Source of the DNA: JAAGZL01 sp964628835
Lineage (GTDB): Bacteria > Pseudomonadota > Gammaproteobacteria > Chromatiales > Chromatiaceae
Reading direction: 5' to 3'
Assembly (NCBI GenBank): GCA_964628835.1
Contig: CAZVME010000018.1
Span: 1 to 52,271, forward strand
Length of the DNA: 52,271 bases
Part shown: piece after piece, positions 32,726-41,708 of the stretch
How positions within the stretch are numbered: position 1 is the stretch's first letter
Layout: each line of letters starts with the position of its first letter
The notes under the pieces: model-generated
What the model was told of the DNA's origin: nothing
Databases searched by the model: none
What the model saw: only the letters and a program-made list of their open reading frames with translations
Program-made: the position numbers and the translations under genes

Positions 32726-34258
32726 TCATAGGGGTATGTTGCCATGCTTGCGCCATGGATTCTCCAGGTCCTTATCCTTTAACATGGAGAGCGAGCGGCA
32801 AATCCGCTTGCGGGTGGCGTGTGGCATTATTACATCATCAATAAACCCGCGCGCACCTGCCACAAACGGATTGGCAAACTTTTCACGATACTCATCAGTA
32901 CGCTGCGCAATCTTGTCTGGATCGCCAATATCCTTGCGGAAGATGATCTCCACCGCACCCTTGGGTCCCATCACTGCGATCTCGGCCGTGGGCCAGGCCA
33001 GGTTCACATCACCACGCAGGTGTTTGGATGCCATAACGTCATAGGCGCCACCATAGGCCTTGCGGGTAATAACAGTCACCTTGGGAACCGTTGCCTCAGC
33101 ATAGGCGTAGAGCAGTTTGGCCCCGTGCTTAATAATGCCGCCATACTCCTGGGAAGTACCTGGGAGAAAACCTGGCACATCCACCAGGGTAATAATGGGG
33201 ATGTTGAAGGCATCACAGAAACGCACAAAACGACCGGCCTTTTTGGATGAATCTATATCCAGACAACCCGCCAGCACCATGGGCTGGTTGGCCACAATAC
33301 CTACAGTGGAACCCTCCATTCGCGCCATACCGGTAATGATGTTGGCCGCGTAGTCCGGTTGCAGTTCGAAGAAGTCTTTGTCATCCACAATCTTGGTGAT
33401 CAACTCCTTCATGTCATATGGCTTGTTCGGATCATCCGGCACCAGGGTATCCAGGGACGGAATCTTGCGATCAGCGATATCTTCGGTGGGCCATACCGGT
33501 GGCTTATCCTTGTTACTAGCGGGCAGAAAGTTAACAAAGCGGCGCAGCATCAGCAGCGCTTCCACATCGTTTTCAAATGCCAGATCAGCCACACCGGATT
33601 TGCTGGTGTGGGTTACCGCTCCACCCAGCTCCTCTGCCGTCACCTCTTCGTGGGTCACGGTCTTGACTACATCGGGTCCGGTTACGAACATGTAGGAGCT
33701 GTCTTTCACCATGAAAATAAAATCGGTCATGGAGGGTGAATACACTGCGCCACCGGCACAGGGCCCCATAATCATGGAGATCTGTGGAATCACACCGGAG
33801 GCCAGTACGTTGCGTTGAAACACATCGGCATAACCGGCCAGGGAATCAACACCCTCCTGGATACGGGCGCCACCGGAGTCATTCAGACCAACTACCGGGG
33901 CACCCACCTTCATGGCCTGATCCATGATTTTGCAGATCTTCTTGGCATGGGCCGCCGAGAGCGAGCCACCGAACACGGTGAAATCCTGGCTGAACACGAA
34001 GATCAGGCGACCACAAACCGTGCCATACCCGGTAACCACACCATCACCCGGCGTACTCTGCTGCTCCATACCGAAATCGGTGCAGCGGTGCTCCACAAAC
34101 ATATCCCTCTCTTCAAAACTACCGGGATCCAGAAACAGCTCAATACGCTCACGGGCGGTAAGTTTGCCTTTGGCATGTTGCTTTTCGATACGCGCCTCTC
34201 CACCACCAAGTCTTGCGGCGGAACGCTTTTCGTCTAGCAGACGAATTATCTCCTGCAT
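32726..34258 (-). CDS. pccB: Propionyl-CoA carboxylase, carboxyltransferase (beta) subunit
   Basis: A 510-residue crotonase-fold carboxyltransferase with the two oxyanion regions typical of PccB (S-G-G-A-R-I-Q-E-G-V and, in the C-terminal half, D-V-P-G-F-L-P-G-T-x-Q-E and A-Y-G-G-A-Y-D-V-M). Pairs with PccA. There are 92 bases between its stop and pccA and 38 to the mutase stop, all on the minus strand, consistent with one operon. Confidence 0.95.
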   Translation of the reverse strand: MQEIIRLLDEKRSAARLGGGEARIEKQHAKGKLTARERIELFLDPGSFEERDMFVEHRCTDFGMEQQSTPGDGVVTGYGTVCGRLIFVFSQDFTVFGGSLSAAHAKKICKIMDQAMKVGAPVVGLNDSGGARIQEGVDSLAGYADVFQRNVLASGVIPQISMIMGPCAGGAVYSPSMTDFIFMVKDSSYMFVTGPDVVKTVTHEEVTAEELGGAVTHTSKSGVADLAFENDVEALLMLRRFVNFLPASNKDKPPVWPTEDIADRKIPSLDTLVPDDPNKPYDMKELITKIVDDKDFFELQPDYAANIITGMARMEGSTVGIVANQPMVLAGCLDIDSSKKAGRFVRFCDAFNIPIITLVDVPGFLPGTSQEYGGIIKHGAKLLYAYAEATVPKVTVITRKAYGGAYDVMASKHLRGDVNLAWPTAEIAVMGPKGAVEIIFRKDIGDPDKIAQRTDEYREKFANPFVAGARGFIDDVIMPHATRKRICRSLSMLKDKDLENPWRKHGNIPL

Positions 34259-34296
34259 GTAACTCTCCAGATTAATTCAAGTTAGTTATAGGCCTG

Positions 34297-36456
34297 TTAG
34301 CCTGCGCTCTTGTTCTTTCTTTCCTGGATCAAACCCAGGACCTCGGCCGCAGCCTGAGGGATGTTGGTGCCAGGACCATAAACCGCCGAAACGCCTGCAT
34401 CTAATAACATCGGGTAATCCTGCGGCGGAATCACACCACCACACACCACCAACACATCATCGGCTCCTTCCTTATTCAGAGCTTCTATCAACTGTGGCAC
34501 CAGTGTCTTGTGACCGGCGGCCAGGGATGAAACCCCTACCACATGCACATCATTTTCTGCTGCCTGCTTGGCAGCCTCTTCCGGGGTCTGAAACAGTGGA
34601 CCTATATCCACGTCAAAGCCGAGATCGGCATAGGCGGTGGCAATTACCTTGGCACCACGGTCGTGCCCGTCCTGCCCCATTTTCACCACTAACATGCGGG
34701 GACGACGCCCCTCTTCCTGAGCGAACTTCTCTACCTGCTTTTCAATCATGCTGAATCCCTCATCACCTTTATAGGCCGCACCATAGACACCGGAAACGGT
34801 GCGACTAACGGCACGATGTCTGGCATATACATCCTCCAGGGCATCGGAGATCTCACCTATTGTGGCCCGGACCCTGGCAGCATCCACTGCCAGTTCCAGC
34901 AGATTACCGCTGCCGTCTCTGGCCGCTGCGGTGATGGCATCCAGCGCTTGGCGACAGGCTGTTTCATCCCGCTCTGCCCGCAGTTTATCCAGGCGTCTGA
35001 TCTGGGATTCACGCACAGCCGTGTTGTCGATATCCAGCACATCGATCTCCGGCTCTATCTCTGGCCGGTATTTGTTTACACCCACTATCACCTCTTCACC
35101 ACGATCGATCCTGGCTTGGCGAATAGCCGCCGCCTCCTCGATCCGCAGCTTGGGCATACCTGAGGCCACCGCCTTGGTCATACCACCCAGCTCCTCCACC
35201 TCGGCAATCAGCTTGCGCGCCTCCTGCACCATGGAGTCGGTTAGACTCTCCACGTAGTAGGAACCGGCCAGTGGATCCACCACCTTGGTGATACCGGTCT
35301 CTTCCTGGATTATCAGTTGGGTGTTGCGGGCGATCCGGGCTGAGAAATCGGTGGGCAGGGCCAGGGCCTCATCAAAGGAGTTGGTGTGCAGGGACTGGGT
35401 CCCGCCCAGCACTGCGGCCATGGCCTCGATGGTGGTGCGCATTACGTTGTTGTACGGATCTTTGGCGGTAAGACTCACGCCGGATGTCTGGCAGTGGGTT
35501 CGCAACATCAGGGAGCGTTGGTCCTTAGGCTGAAACAGCTCCTGCATCAGCTCGGCCCACAACAGACGGGCGGCCCGCAGCTTTGACACCTCCATAAAGA
35601 AGTTCATGCCGATGGCAAAGAAGAATGAGAGCCTGGGGGCGAACTTGTCCACATCCAGCCCCTTGGCCATGGCCGAACGCACATACTCCAGACCATCGGC
35701 AATGGTGAATGCCAGCTCCTGGACACAAGTAGCTCCGGCCTCCTGCATGTGATACCCGGAGATGGAGATGGAGTTGAATTTGGGCATGTTGCTAGCGGTA
35801 TAAGCAATGATATCTGCCACTATGCGCATGGATGGCTCAGGCGGATAGATATAGGTGTTACGCACCATGAACTCTTTGAGGATATCGTTTTGCAGGGTTC
35901 CGGCCAGCTGCTCGGGTTTTACCCCCTGTTCCTCAGCCGCAACAATATAGCTGGCCATGACTGGCAGTACTGCACCGTTCATGGTCATGGATACAGAGAC
36001 CTTGTCCAGCGGGATGCTATCAAACAGGATCTTCATATCCTCTACTGAATCTATGGCCACACCGGCCTTACCCACATCACCGCCCACCCGGGGGTGGTCA
36101 GAGTCATAACCACGATGCGTGGCAAGATCAAAGGCTACGGACAACCCCTGCTGGCCTGCGGCCAGATTGCGTTTGTAGAAGGCATTCGACTCTTCTGCAG
36201 TGGAGAAACCTGCATACTGGCGCACGGTCCAGGGGCGACCCGTATACATAGTTGCCCGAGGTCCACGCAGGAAAGGAGCAAAACCCGGCAAGCTTTCGCA
36301 ATGGTCAATCCCATCCAGATCTGCAGCAGAGTAGAGCGGCTTTACTTGTATGTCCTCAGGGGTGTTCCAGGTCAGTTCATCCAGCGAACGCCCGCGCAAC
36401 TCCTTTTCGGCAAGTTCATTCCACTTATCTAGCGTTGGCTTTGGAAAATCGGCCAT
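34297..36456 (-). CDS. scpA: Methylmalonyl-CoA mutase, single-chain
   Basis: Adenosylcobalamin-dependent isomerase converting (R)-methylmalonyl-CoA to succinyl-CoA. The 719 residues include the substrate TIM barrel (T-M-Y-T-G-R-P-W-T-V-R-Q-Y-A-G-F, S-G-Y-H-M-Q-E-A-G-A) and the C-terminal B12 domain with D-G-H-D-R-G-A-K, S-S-L-A-A-G-H and V-C-G-G-V-I-P. It is the catalytic, complete subunit (as in E. coli ScpA), not the two-subunit MutA/MutB type. No cobalamin riboswitch was recognised upstream. A CCCCGT/ACGGGG hairpin (about 36496-36512) lies between prpE and this gene. Confidence 0.96.
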   Translation of the reverse strand: MADFPKPTLDKWNELAEKELRGRSLDELTWNTPEDIQVKPLYSAADLDGIDHCESLPGFAPFLRGPRATMYTGRPWTVRQYAGFSTAEESNAFYKRNLAAGQQGLSVAFDLATHRGYDSDHPRVGGDVGKAGVAIDSVEDMKILFDSIPLDKVSVSMTMNGAVLPVMASYIVAAEEQGVKPEQLAGTLQNDILKEFMVRNTYIYPPEPSMRIVADIIAYTASNMPKFNSISISGYHMQEAGATCVQELAFTIADGLEYVRSAMAKGLDVDKFAPRLSFFFAIGMNFFMEVSKLRAARLLWAELMQELFQPKDQRSLMLRTHCQTSGVSLTAKDPYNNVMRTTIEAMAAVLGGTQSLHTNSFDEALALPTDFSARIARNTQLIIQEETGITKVVDPLAGSYYVESLTDSMVQEARKLIAEVEELGGMTKAVASGMPKLRIEEAAAIRQARIDRGEEVIVGVNKYRPEIEPEIDVLDIDNTAVRESQIRRLDKLRAERDETACRQALDAITAAARDGSGNLLELAVDAARVRATIGEISDALEDVYARHRAVSRTVSGVYGAAYKGDEGFSMIEKQVEKFAQEEGRRPRMLVVKMGQDGHDRGAKVIATAYADLGFDVDIGPLFQTPEEAAKQAAENDVHVVGVSSLAAGHKTLVPQLIEALNKEGADDVLVVCGGVIPPQDYPMLLDAGVSAVYGPGTNIPQAAAEVLGLIQERKNKSAG

Positions 36457-36549
36457 AAACTGCTGCTCCTCAATGGATAAGCCGATACCGTACCCCGTGA
36501 TAAACGGGGCAGGTACTAGCTTAAAGGTAGTATAAAAATGAACGGAAGA

Positions 36550-38442
36550 TTATGTATTGGCATACCCGATGCCATGCAACGCATCAGATATTTCTGCCAG
36601 AATAGCTGGATCATCAATGGTGGCAGGTACCTTATAGTCCTGGCCATCAGCAATCTTCTTCATGGTGCCACGCAGAATCTTGCCGGACCTGGTCTTGGGC
36701 AGGCGATCCACAATGATCACCAGCTTAAATGCAGCAACCGGACCGATCTTCTCCCGGACCATGGCGATACACTCTGACCTTATATCATCACCATTCTTGT
36801 CAACACCGGCCTTTAGCACAACCATGCCTAGGGGCAGCTCGCCCTTAAGCTTGTCTTCCACTCCGATCACAGCGCACTCCGCCACATCCGGATGGTTGGC
36901 CAGAACCTCTTCCATGCCACCGGTGGAGAGGCGATGTCCGGCCACATTAATAATGTCGTCGATACGGCTCATGATCCAGAGATAGCCATCCTCATCCTTG
37001 TATCCGGCATCGCCAGTCAGATAATAGCCTTCGTGATAACTTAGATAGGATTCCACATAACGTTCATCGTTGTTCCACAGTGTTGGCAGGCAACCTGGAG
37101 GCATAGGCAATTTGATCATTATGCTGCCGATGTCGCCCGGAGCCACATCCTCACCATTAGAGTCCAATACCCGCACTTCATACCCAGGCACCGATTTGGA
37201 AGGGGAACCTGGCTTCACCGGCACCTGTTCTATACCCATGCAGTTGGCAGCGATACCCCATGCGGTTTCGGTCTGCCACCAATGGTCGATAACAGGGACC
37301 TTGAGATGGTCTTCCGCCCAGTGCAGGGTATCTGGATCACAACGCTCACCCGCCAGGAACAGGGTGTGGAATTTAGACATATCGTAGTCATTCACCAGCT
37401 TGCCATTCGGGTCCTCACGCTTGATGGCACGGAAGGCGGTGGGGGCAGTAAACATCACACTCACGTCATGCTCTGAAATCACGCGCCAGAAGGCACCTGG
37501 ATCAGGCGTTCCCACCGGCTTGCCCTCATATACAATGGTGGTGCAGCCATGCAGCAGTGGCGCATATACTATATATGAGTGTCCAACCACCCAGCCCACA
37601 TCTGACGCTGCCCAGTACACATCTCCTGGATCTACGTTGTAGATATTTTTCATACTCCACTTCATGGCCACAGCATGGCCGCCGTTATCGCGTACCACAC
37701 CCTTGGGTATTCCGGTAGTCCCCGAGGTATAGAGGATATAGAGCGGGTCGGTGGCAGCCACAGGCACACAGTCCACCGCCTCGGCTGAGGCATAGGCATC
37801 CGCCCAATCCAGATCACGTCCTGGAGTCAGATCAGCAGCAAGTTGTGGACGCTGCAGGATGACGGTGTGATCTGGTTTATGCTTAGAGAGATTAATTGCC
37901 TCATCCAGTAGAGGTTTGTAGGCAATGATCTTTTTCACCTCAATACCACAAGAGGCAGAGAGGACCATTTTTGGCTTGGCATCATCAATTCTGGTAGCCA
38001 GCTCCTTCGCTGCAAAACCACCAAACACCACTGAGTGCACGGCACCAATCCTGGCGCAAGCCAACATGGCAACCACTGTCTCAGGCACCATGGGCATATA
38101 GATGAGTACGCGATCGCCTTTGGTGACTCCCTGCCCCGCCAGTACGCCGGCAAATTTTGCCACCTGTTCTTTGAGTTCGCTATAGGTAATGTTCTGCTTG
38201 GTATCTGTAACCGGGCTGTCATAGATGATTGCGACCTGGTCCGCACGACCGTTTTCGACATGACGGTCCACCGCGTTGTAACAGGTATTTAACTCTCCAC
38301 CCTGGAACCAGCGGTAAAACGGTTTGTTGGAATCATCCAGCACCTTATCCCAAGGCTTATACCAATCTATTCCTGCCGCAGCTTCTGCCCAAAAACCCTC
38401 TGGGTCCTCCATAGAACGTGCATACTCTGTTTCGTAGCTCAT
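36550..38442 (-). CDS. prpE: Propionate--CoA ligase
   Basis: AMP-forming acyl-CoA synthetase activating propionate. 630 residues with the P-loop-like Y-T-S-G-T-T-G-I-P-K-G-V-V-R-D, the adenylate-binding W-W-Q-T-E-T-A-W-G-I, Y-L-T-G-D-A-G-Y-K-D-E-D-G-Y and the C-terminal P-K-T-R-S-G-K-I-L-R whose lysine is the acetylation-regulated residue. The N-terminus Y-x-x-x-Y-A-R-S-x-x-D-P-E-G-F-W and length match PrpE rather than Acs. It is the first gene of the propionate cluster; its product feeds pccAB. Confidence 0.93.
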   Translation of the reverse strand: MSYETEYARSMEDPEGFWAEAAAGIDWYKPWDKVLDDSNKPFYRWFQGGELNTCYNAVDRHVENGRADQVAIIYDSPVTDTKQNITYSELKEQVAKFAGVLAGQGVTKGDRVLIYMPMVPETVVAMLACARIGAVHSVVFGGFAAKELATRIDDAKPKMVLSASCGIEVKKIIAYKPLLDEAINLSKHKPDHTVILQRPQLAADLTPGRDLDWADAYASAEAVDCVPVAATDPLYILYTSGTTGIPKGVVRDNGGHAVAMKWSMKNIYNVDPGDVYWAASDVGWVVGHSYIVYAPLLHGCTTIVYEGKPVGTPDPGAFWRVISEHDVSVMFTAPTAFRAIKREDPNGKLVNDYDMSKFHTLFLAGERCDPDTLHWAEDHLKVPVIDHWWQTETAWGIAANCMGIEQVPVKPGSPSKSVPGYEVRVLDSNGEDVAPGDIGSIMIKLPMPPGCLPTLWNNDERYVESYLSYHEGYYLTGDAGYKDEDGYLWIMSRIDDIINVAGHRLSTGGMEEVLANHPDVAECAVIGVEDKLKGELPLGMVVLKAGVDKNGDDIRSECIAMVREKIGPVAAFKLVIIVDRLPKTRSGKILRGTMKKIADGQDYKVPATIDDPAILAEISDALHGIGYANT

Positions 38443-38657
38443 AGTCTCTGCTCTTTAAATTAGTGGTCTAAAGAATTGATGATTTTTAATAGTGGCAATA
38501 CTGTACTATTTATATTTTAAAAGATACAGGTTTTTGATTATTGGTTTTTTCAATCTTATACCCCGATCAAAACACACAGCATTCACCGGCATATTGAATT
38601 ACTTATAGAGGCTTTGTTTTGAATTTGCTAGTTGAAGATTTAAATATATTTAGCAGA
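38443..38657. promoter_or_regulatory. AT-rich upstream region of the propionate cluster
   Basis: A 215-base AT-rich stretch between prpE and the nuo terminator should hold the promoter of the propionate operon. AATAGT and ACTATT (about 38490-38512) form an inverted repeat spaced by 11 bases that could be an operator. No clear -35/-10 pair or sigma-54 site was found, and no gene is present. Confidence 0.35.
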
Positions 38658-38691
38658 AAAAAAGGGCACCCCGCACGGGATGCCCTTTTTT
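38658..38691. terminator. Terminator of the nuo operon
   Basis: AAAAAAGGGCA...TGCCCTTTTTT with an inner CCC/GGG pair, flanked by A- and T-runs. It ends the minus-strand nuo operon 21 bases after nuoN. Confidence 0.9.
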
Positions 38692-38711
38692 ATCAGTGAT
38701 AGATAATTTAT

Positions 38712-40151
38712 TTAACTTAGCGCAGCACTGCATAATGCCAGCAGCCCAGCAGGAAACAGACCCAAACCCAGCATGGATAGGCCATTCACTGACAGAAGTA
38801 CCTGGGTGTCCATCCCCACCGGAGCCAGCGGAGTATCGTCAACCGGCTTATCAAAATACATGAGCTTTACGATTCGAATGTAGTAGAAGGCACCGATAAT
38901 GGAGAAAAAGACACCAAACAGGGCAATCCAGACCATATCCACCCGCACCACAGCATCCAGTACGAACAGCTTGGCAAAAAAGCCAACCGTAGGTGGCACG
39001 CCTGCCATGGAGAACATCAGCAACATCATCATGGCTGCATACCAGGGGCTGCGGTCATGCAGACCTTTATAGTCCTCCAGCATATCGGCCTCAAAGCCTC
39101 TGCGACTGAGCATGATTACGATGCCAAAACCACCCAATGCCATAATGGAATAGACAATGGTGTAGAACATGGCAGCGGTATACCCTTCCTGGGTTCCAGC
39201 CAGTATCCCGAGCAGGATAAATCCCACATGAGAAATTGTGGAATAGGCCAACATACGTTTGATGTTAGTCTGGGCTATGGCAATCACGTTACCAGTGGCC
39301 AGTGACAGCACCGACATGATCACCAGCATCTGCTGCCAGTCTGCATGCAAGGCACCAAGCCCATCCACCAGCATACGCATGGCCAGGGCAAAGGCGGCCA
39401 GCTTGGGGGCGCTACCAATAAACATGGTCACAGATGTGGGAGCGCCGTGATAGACATCCGGCACCCACATATGGAATGGAACGGCGCCTAGCTTGAAGGA
39501 GAGGCCGATAACCACGAACACCAAGCCGAACACCAATACAAGATTGTCCATGCCGGTGGCAGAAATAGCCTTGGCCACCTCTGGGAACACTATAGAGCCA
39601 GTGGCGCCATAGATCATGGATATGCCATACAGCAACATGCCCGAGGCGATGGCGCCCAAGACAAAATATTTCATTGCCGCCTCTGATCCAGCCTTGGAAT
39701 CGCGATTGAAGGCGACCATGGCATACAGCGACAGGGAGAGAAGTTCCAGGCCCAGATAGATGGTAAGGAAAGTGTTGGCTGATACCATAACCATCATGCC
39801 GAGTACGGCAAACAGGCCCAGGGCATAATATTCACCCTTAAACATATCACGGTCACGCAGATAATCCTTGGCATAGAGAAAAGCGCCAGCGCTAACCAGG
39901 CAGATGGTGGTCTTCAGCAGATCACTCATGGGATCACGAATAACGCTGTTACTGAAGATCACCTGTGTATCATCTCCACCTACAGCAATGGTCAGTCCTG
40001 CTGCAACAAGCAGTGTTATCTGGGCCAGTGCATAACTGATTATGCGTTGCTCGTCTTTTAGAAAGAGATCCACTACCAGGACCACACAAGCCATAGCGAG
40101 TAGAAACACCTCTGGCAGGACTGGTATCAGACTGGACATTTCAAATTGCAT
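38712..40151 (-). CDS. nuoN: NADH-quinone oxidoreductase subunit N
   Basis: Proton-pumping, antiporter-like membrane subunit of complex I. 479 residues with about 14 hydrophobic segments and the Mrp-type core, including F-K-L-G-A-V-P-F-H-M-W-V-P-D-V-Y-H-G-A-P with the broken-helix lysine and L-A-Y-S-T-I-S-H-V-G-F. Last gene of the operon, 29 bases after nuoM. Confidence 0.95.
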   Translation of the reverse strand: MQFEMSSLIPVLPEVFLLAMACVVLVVDLFLKDEQRIISYALAQITLLVAAGLTIAVGGDDTQVIFSNSVIRDPMSDLLKTTICLVSAGAFLYAKDYLRDRDMFKGEYYALGLFAVLGMMVMVSANTFLTIYLGLELLSLSLYAMVAFNRDSKAGSEAAMKYFVLGAIASGMLLYGISMIYGATGSIVFPEVAKAISATGMDNLVLVFGLVFVVIGLSFKLGAVPFHMWVPDVYHGAPTSVTMFIGSAPKLAAFALAMRMLVDGLGALHADWQQMLVIMSVLSLATGNVIAIAQTNIKRMLAYSTISHVGFILLGILAGTQEGYTAAMFYTIVYSIMALGGFGIVIMLSRRGFEADMLEDYKGLHDRSPWYAAMMMLLMFSMAGVPPTVGFFAKLFVLDAVVRVDMVWIALFGVFFSIIGAFYYIRIVKLMYFDKPVDDTPLAPVGMDTQVLLSVNGLSMLGLGLFPAGLLALCSAALS

Positions 40152-40180
40152 TGATGCTCACCAATTCCGTATTGTGTCGG

Positions 40181-41692
40181 TCACAGTTTTGACACGACAA
40201 TATGCTTTAACAGATTCTCTATGGACGCATCCATAACCTCTACCAGAGGGGCTGGCCACAGACCTAGAACCAGTACTGCCACCGCCAGGGAACCCAGAAC
40301 CAGCAGCTCACGCCGGTTGATATCTTCCAAGGCTGCAACCTTGTCATTCACCACCTCGCCAAACATCACCCGCTTCACCATCCACAGGGTATAGGCCGCG
40401 CCCAGGATCAGAGTGGTTGCGGCCAGGAAGGCAAACCAGAAGTCGGCGCGGAAGCTGGCCAGGATCACCATGAACTCGCCCACGAAACCGGAAGTGCCTG
40501 GCAAACCGGCATTGGCCATGGCGAAGAACACCATCAGACCGCCGAAGATTGGCATAGTATTGACCACGCCTCCATAGTCGCCGATCTCACGGCTATGCAT
40601 ACGGTCATACAAGACGCCTACACACAGGAACATGGCGGCAGAGATAAAACCATGTGACACCATCTGCACCATGCCGCCTTCCATACCCAATATAGCGCCA
40701 CTGGCACTATCAGAGTTCTGGGCAATCATGAACACAATGAAGAAACCAAGGGTTACAAAACCCATATGGGCGATGGATGAATAGGCAATCAGCTTCTTCA
40801 TATCCGTCTGCACCAGCGCCACGAATCCGATATAGACCACGGCGATCAGAGACAGTGTGATCATCAGCCAGTCAAGGTGGCCGCTGGCATCCGGGGTGAT
40901 AGGCAGGCTGAAGCGCAGAAAGCCGTAACCCCCGATCTTCAGCATAATGGCCGCCAGGATCACGGAACCACCAGTGGGCGCTTCCACATGGGCATCCGGC
41001 AACCAGGTATGCACCGGCCACATGGGAACCTTCACCGCAAAGGCCATGAGGAAGGCGATGAAGATCAAGATCTGTTCGGACAGAGTCAGTTTCAGGGTGT
41101 GGAAGGCCAGAATATCGAAACTGCCTGACTTGAAATACATATAGATCAGGGCCACCAGCATGAACACCGAACCAAAAAAGGTATACAGGAAGAACTTGAT
41201 AGTGGCGTAAACTCTATTAGGACCACCCCAGACTCCGATGATCAGGAACATCGGGATGAGCATTGCCTCCCAGAACACGTAGAACAGCATGGCATCGAGA
41301 GAACTAAATACACCGACCATCACCCCTTCCATGATCAGGAAGGCGGCCATGTACTGGGAAGGTTTGTACTGAATCACTTCCCAACCGGCAATGACCACAA
41401 ACACGGTGATGAAGGTGGTCAATACGATAAGCGGCATGGAGATACCGTCGACGCCGAGGTAGTACTCGATATTGAATAGAGATATCCACATGGACCTTTC
41501 TACAAACTGCATCTGGGCAGTTGAAGTATCAAACCCAGACCAGAGTGGCAGGCTTACTATAAAGGTCAGGATCGCAACCGCAAGAGCCATCCAGCGGGTT
41601 ACGTTGGCCTGTTTATCTCCACTGGCAAGTACCAGCATGCCACCGATAATCGGTAACCAGATAACCAGACTGAGGATAGGCAGATCAGACAT
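40181..41692 (-). CDS. nuoM: NADH-quinone oxidoreductase subunit M
   Basis: Antiporter-like complex I subunit, 503 residues, multi-pass. Signature segments are Y-L-G-V-D-G-I-S-M-P-L-I-V-L, the conserved glutamate in W-E-A-M-L-I-P-M-F-L, K-V-P-M-W-P-V-H-T-W-L-P-D-A-H-V-E-A-P and L-I-A-Y-S-S-I-A-H-M-G-F. It begins 16 bases after the nuoL stop. Confidence 0.96.
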   Translation of the reverse strand: MSDLPILSLVIWLPIIGGMLVLASGDKQANVTRWMALAVAILTFIVSLPLWSGFDTSTAQMQFVERSMWISLFNIEYYLGVDGISMPLIVLTTFITVFVVIAGWEVIQYKPSQYMAAFLIMEGVMVGVFSSLDAMLFYVFWEAMLIPMFLIIGVWGGPNRVYATIKFFLYTFFGSVFMLVALIYMYFKSGSFDILAFHTLKLTLSEQILIFIAFLMAFAVKVPMWPVHTWLPDAHVEAPTGGSVILAAIMLKIGGYGFLRFSLPITPDASGHLDWLMITLSLIAVVYIGFVALVQTDMKKLIAYSSIAHMGFVTLGFFIVFMIAQNSDSASGAILGMEGGMVQMVSHGFISAAMFLCVGVLYDRMHSREIGDYGGVVNTMPIFGGLMVFFAMANAGLPGTSGFVGEFMVILASFRADFWFAFLAATTLILGAAYTLWMVKRVMFGEVVNDKVAALEDINRRELLVLGSLAVAVLVLGLWPAPLVEVMDASIENLLKHIVVSKL

Positions 41693-41708
41693 GCGGTGCG
41701 TCCTTCCT

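Noticed and set aside
36457..36549. Cobalamin riboswitch upstream of the B12-dependent mutase
   Set aside because: Only a short CCCCGT/ACGGGG hairpin is present; the gap is too small and lacks the B12-box sequence.
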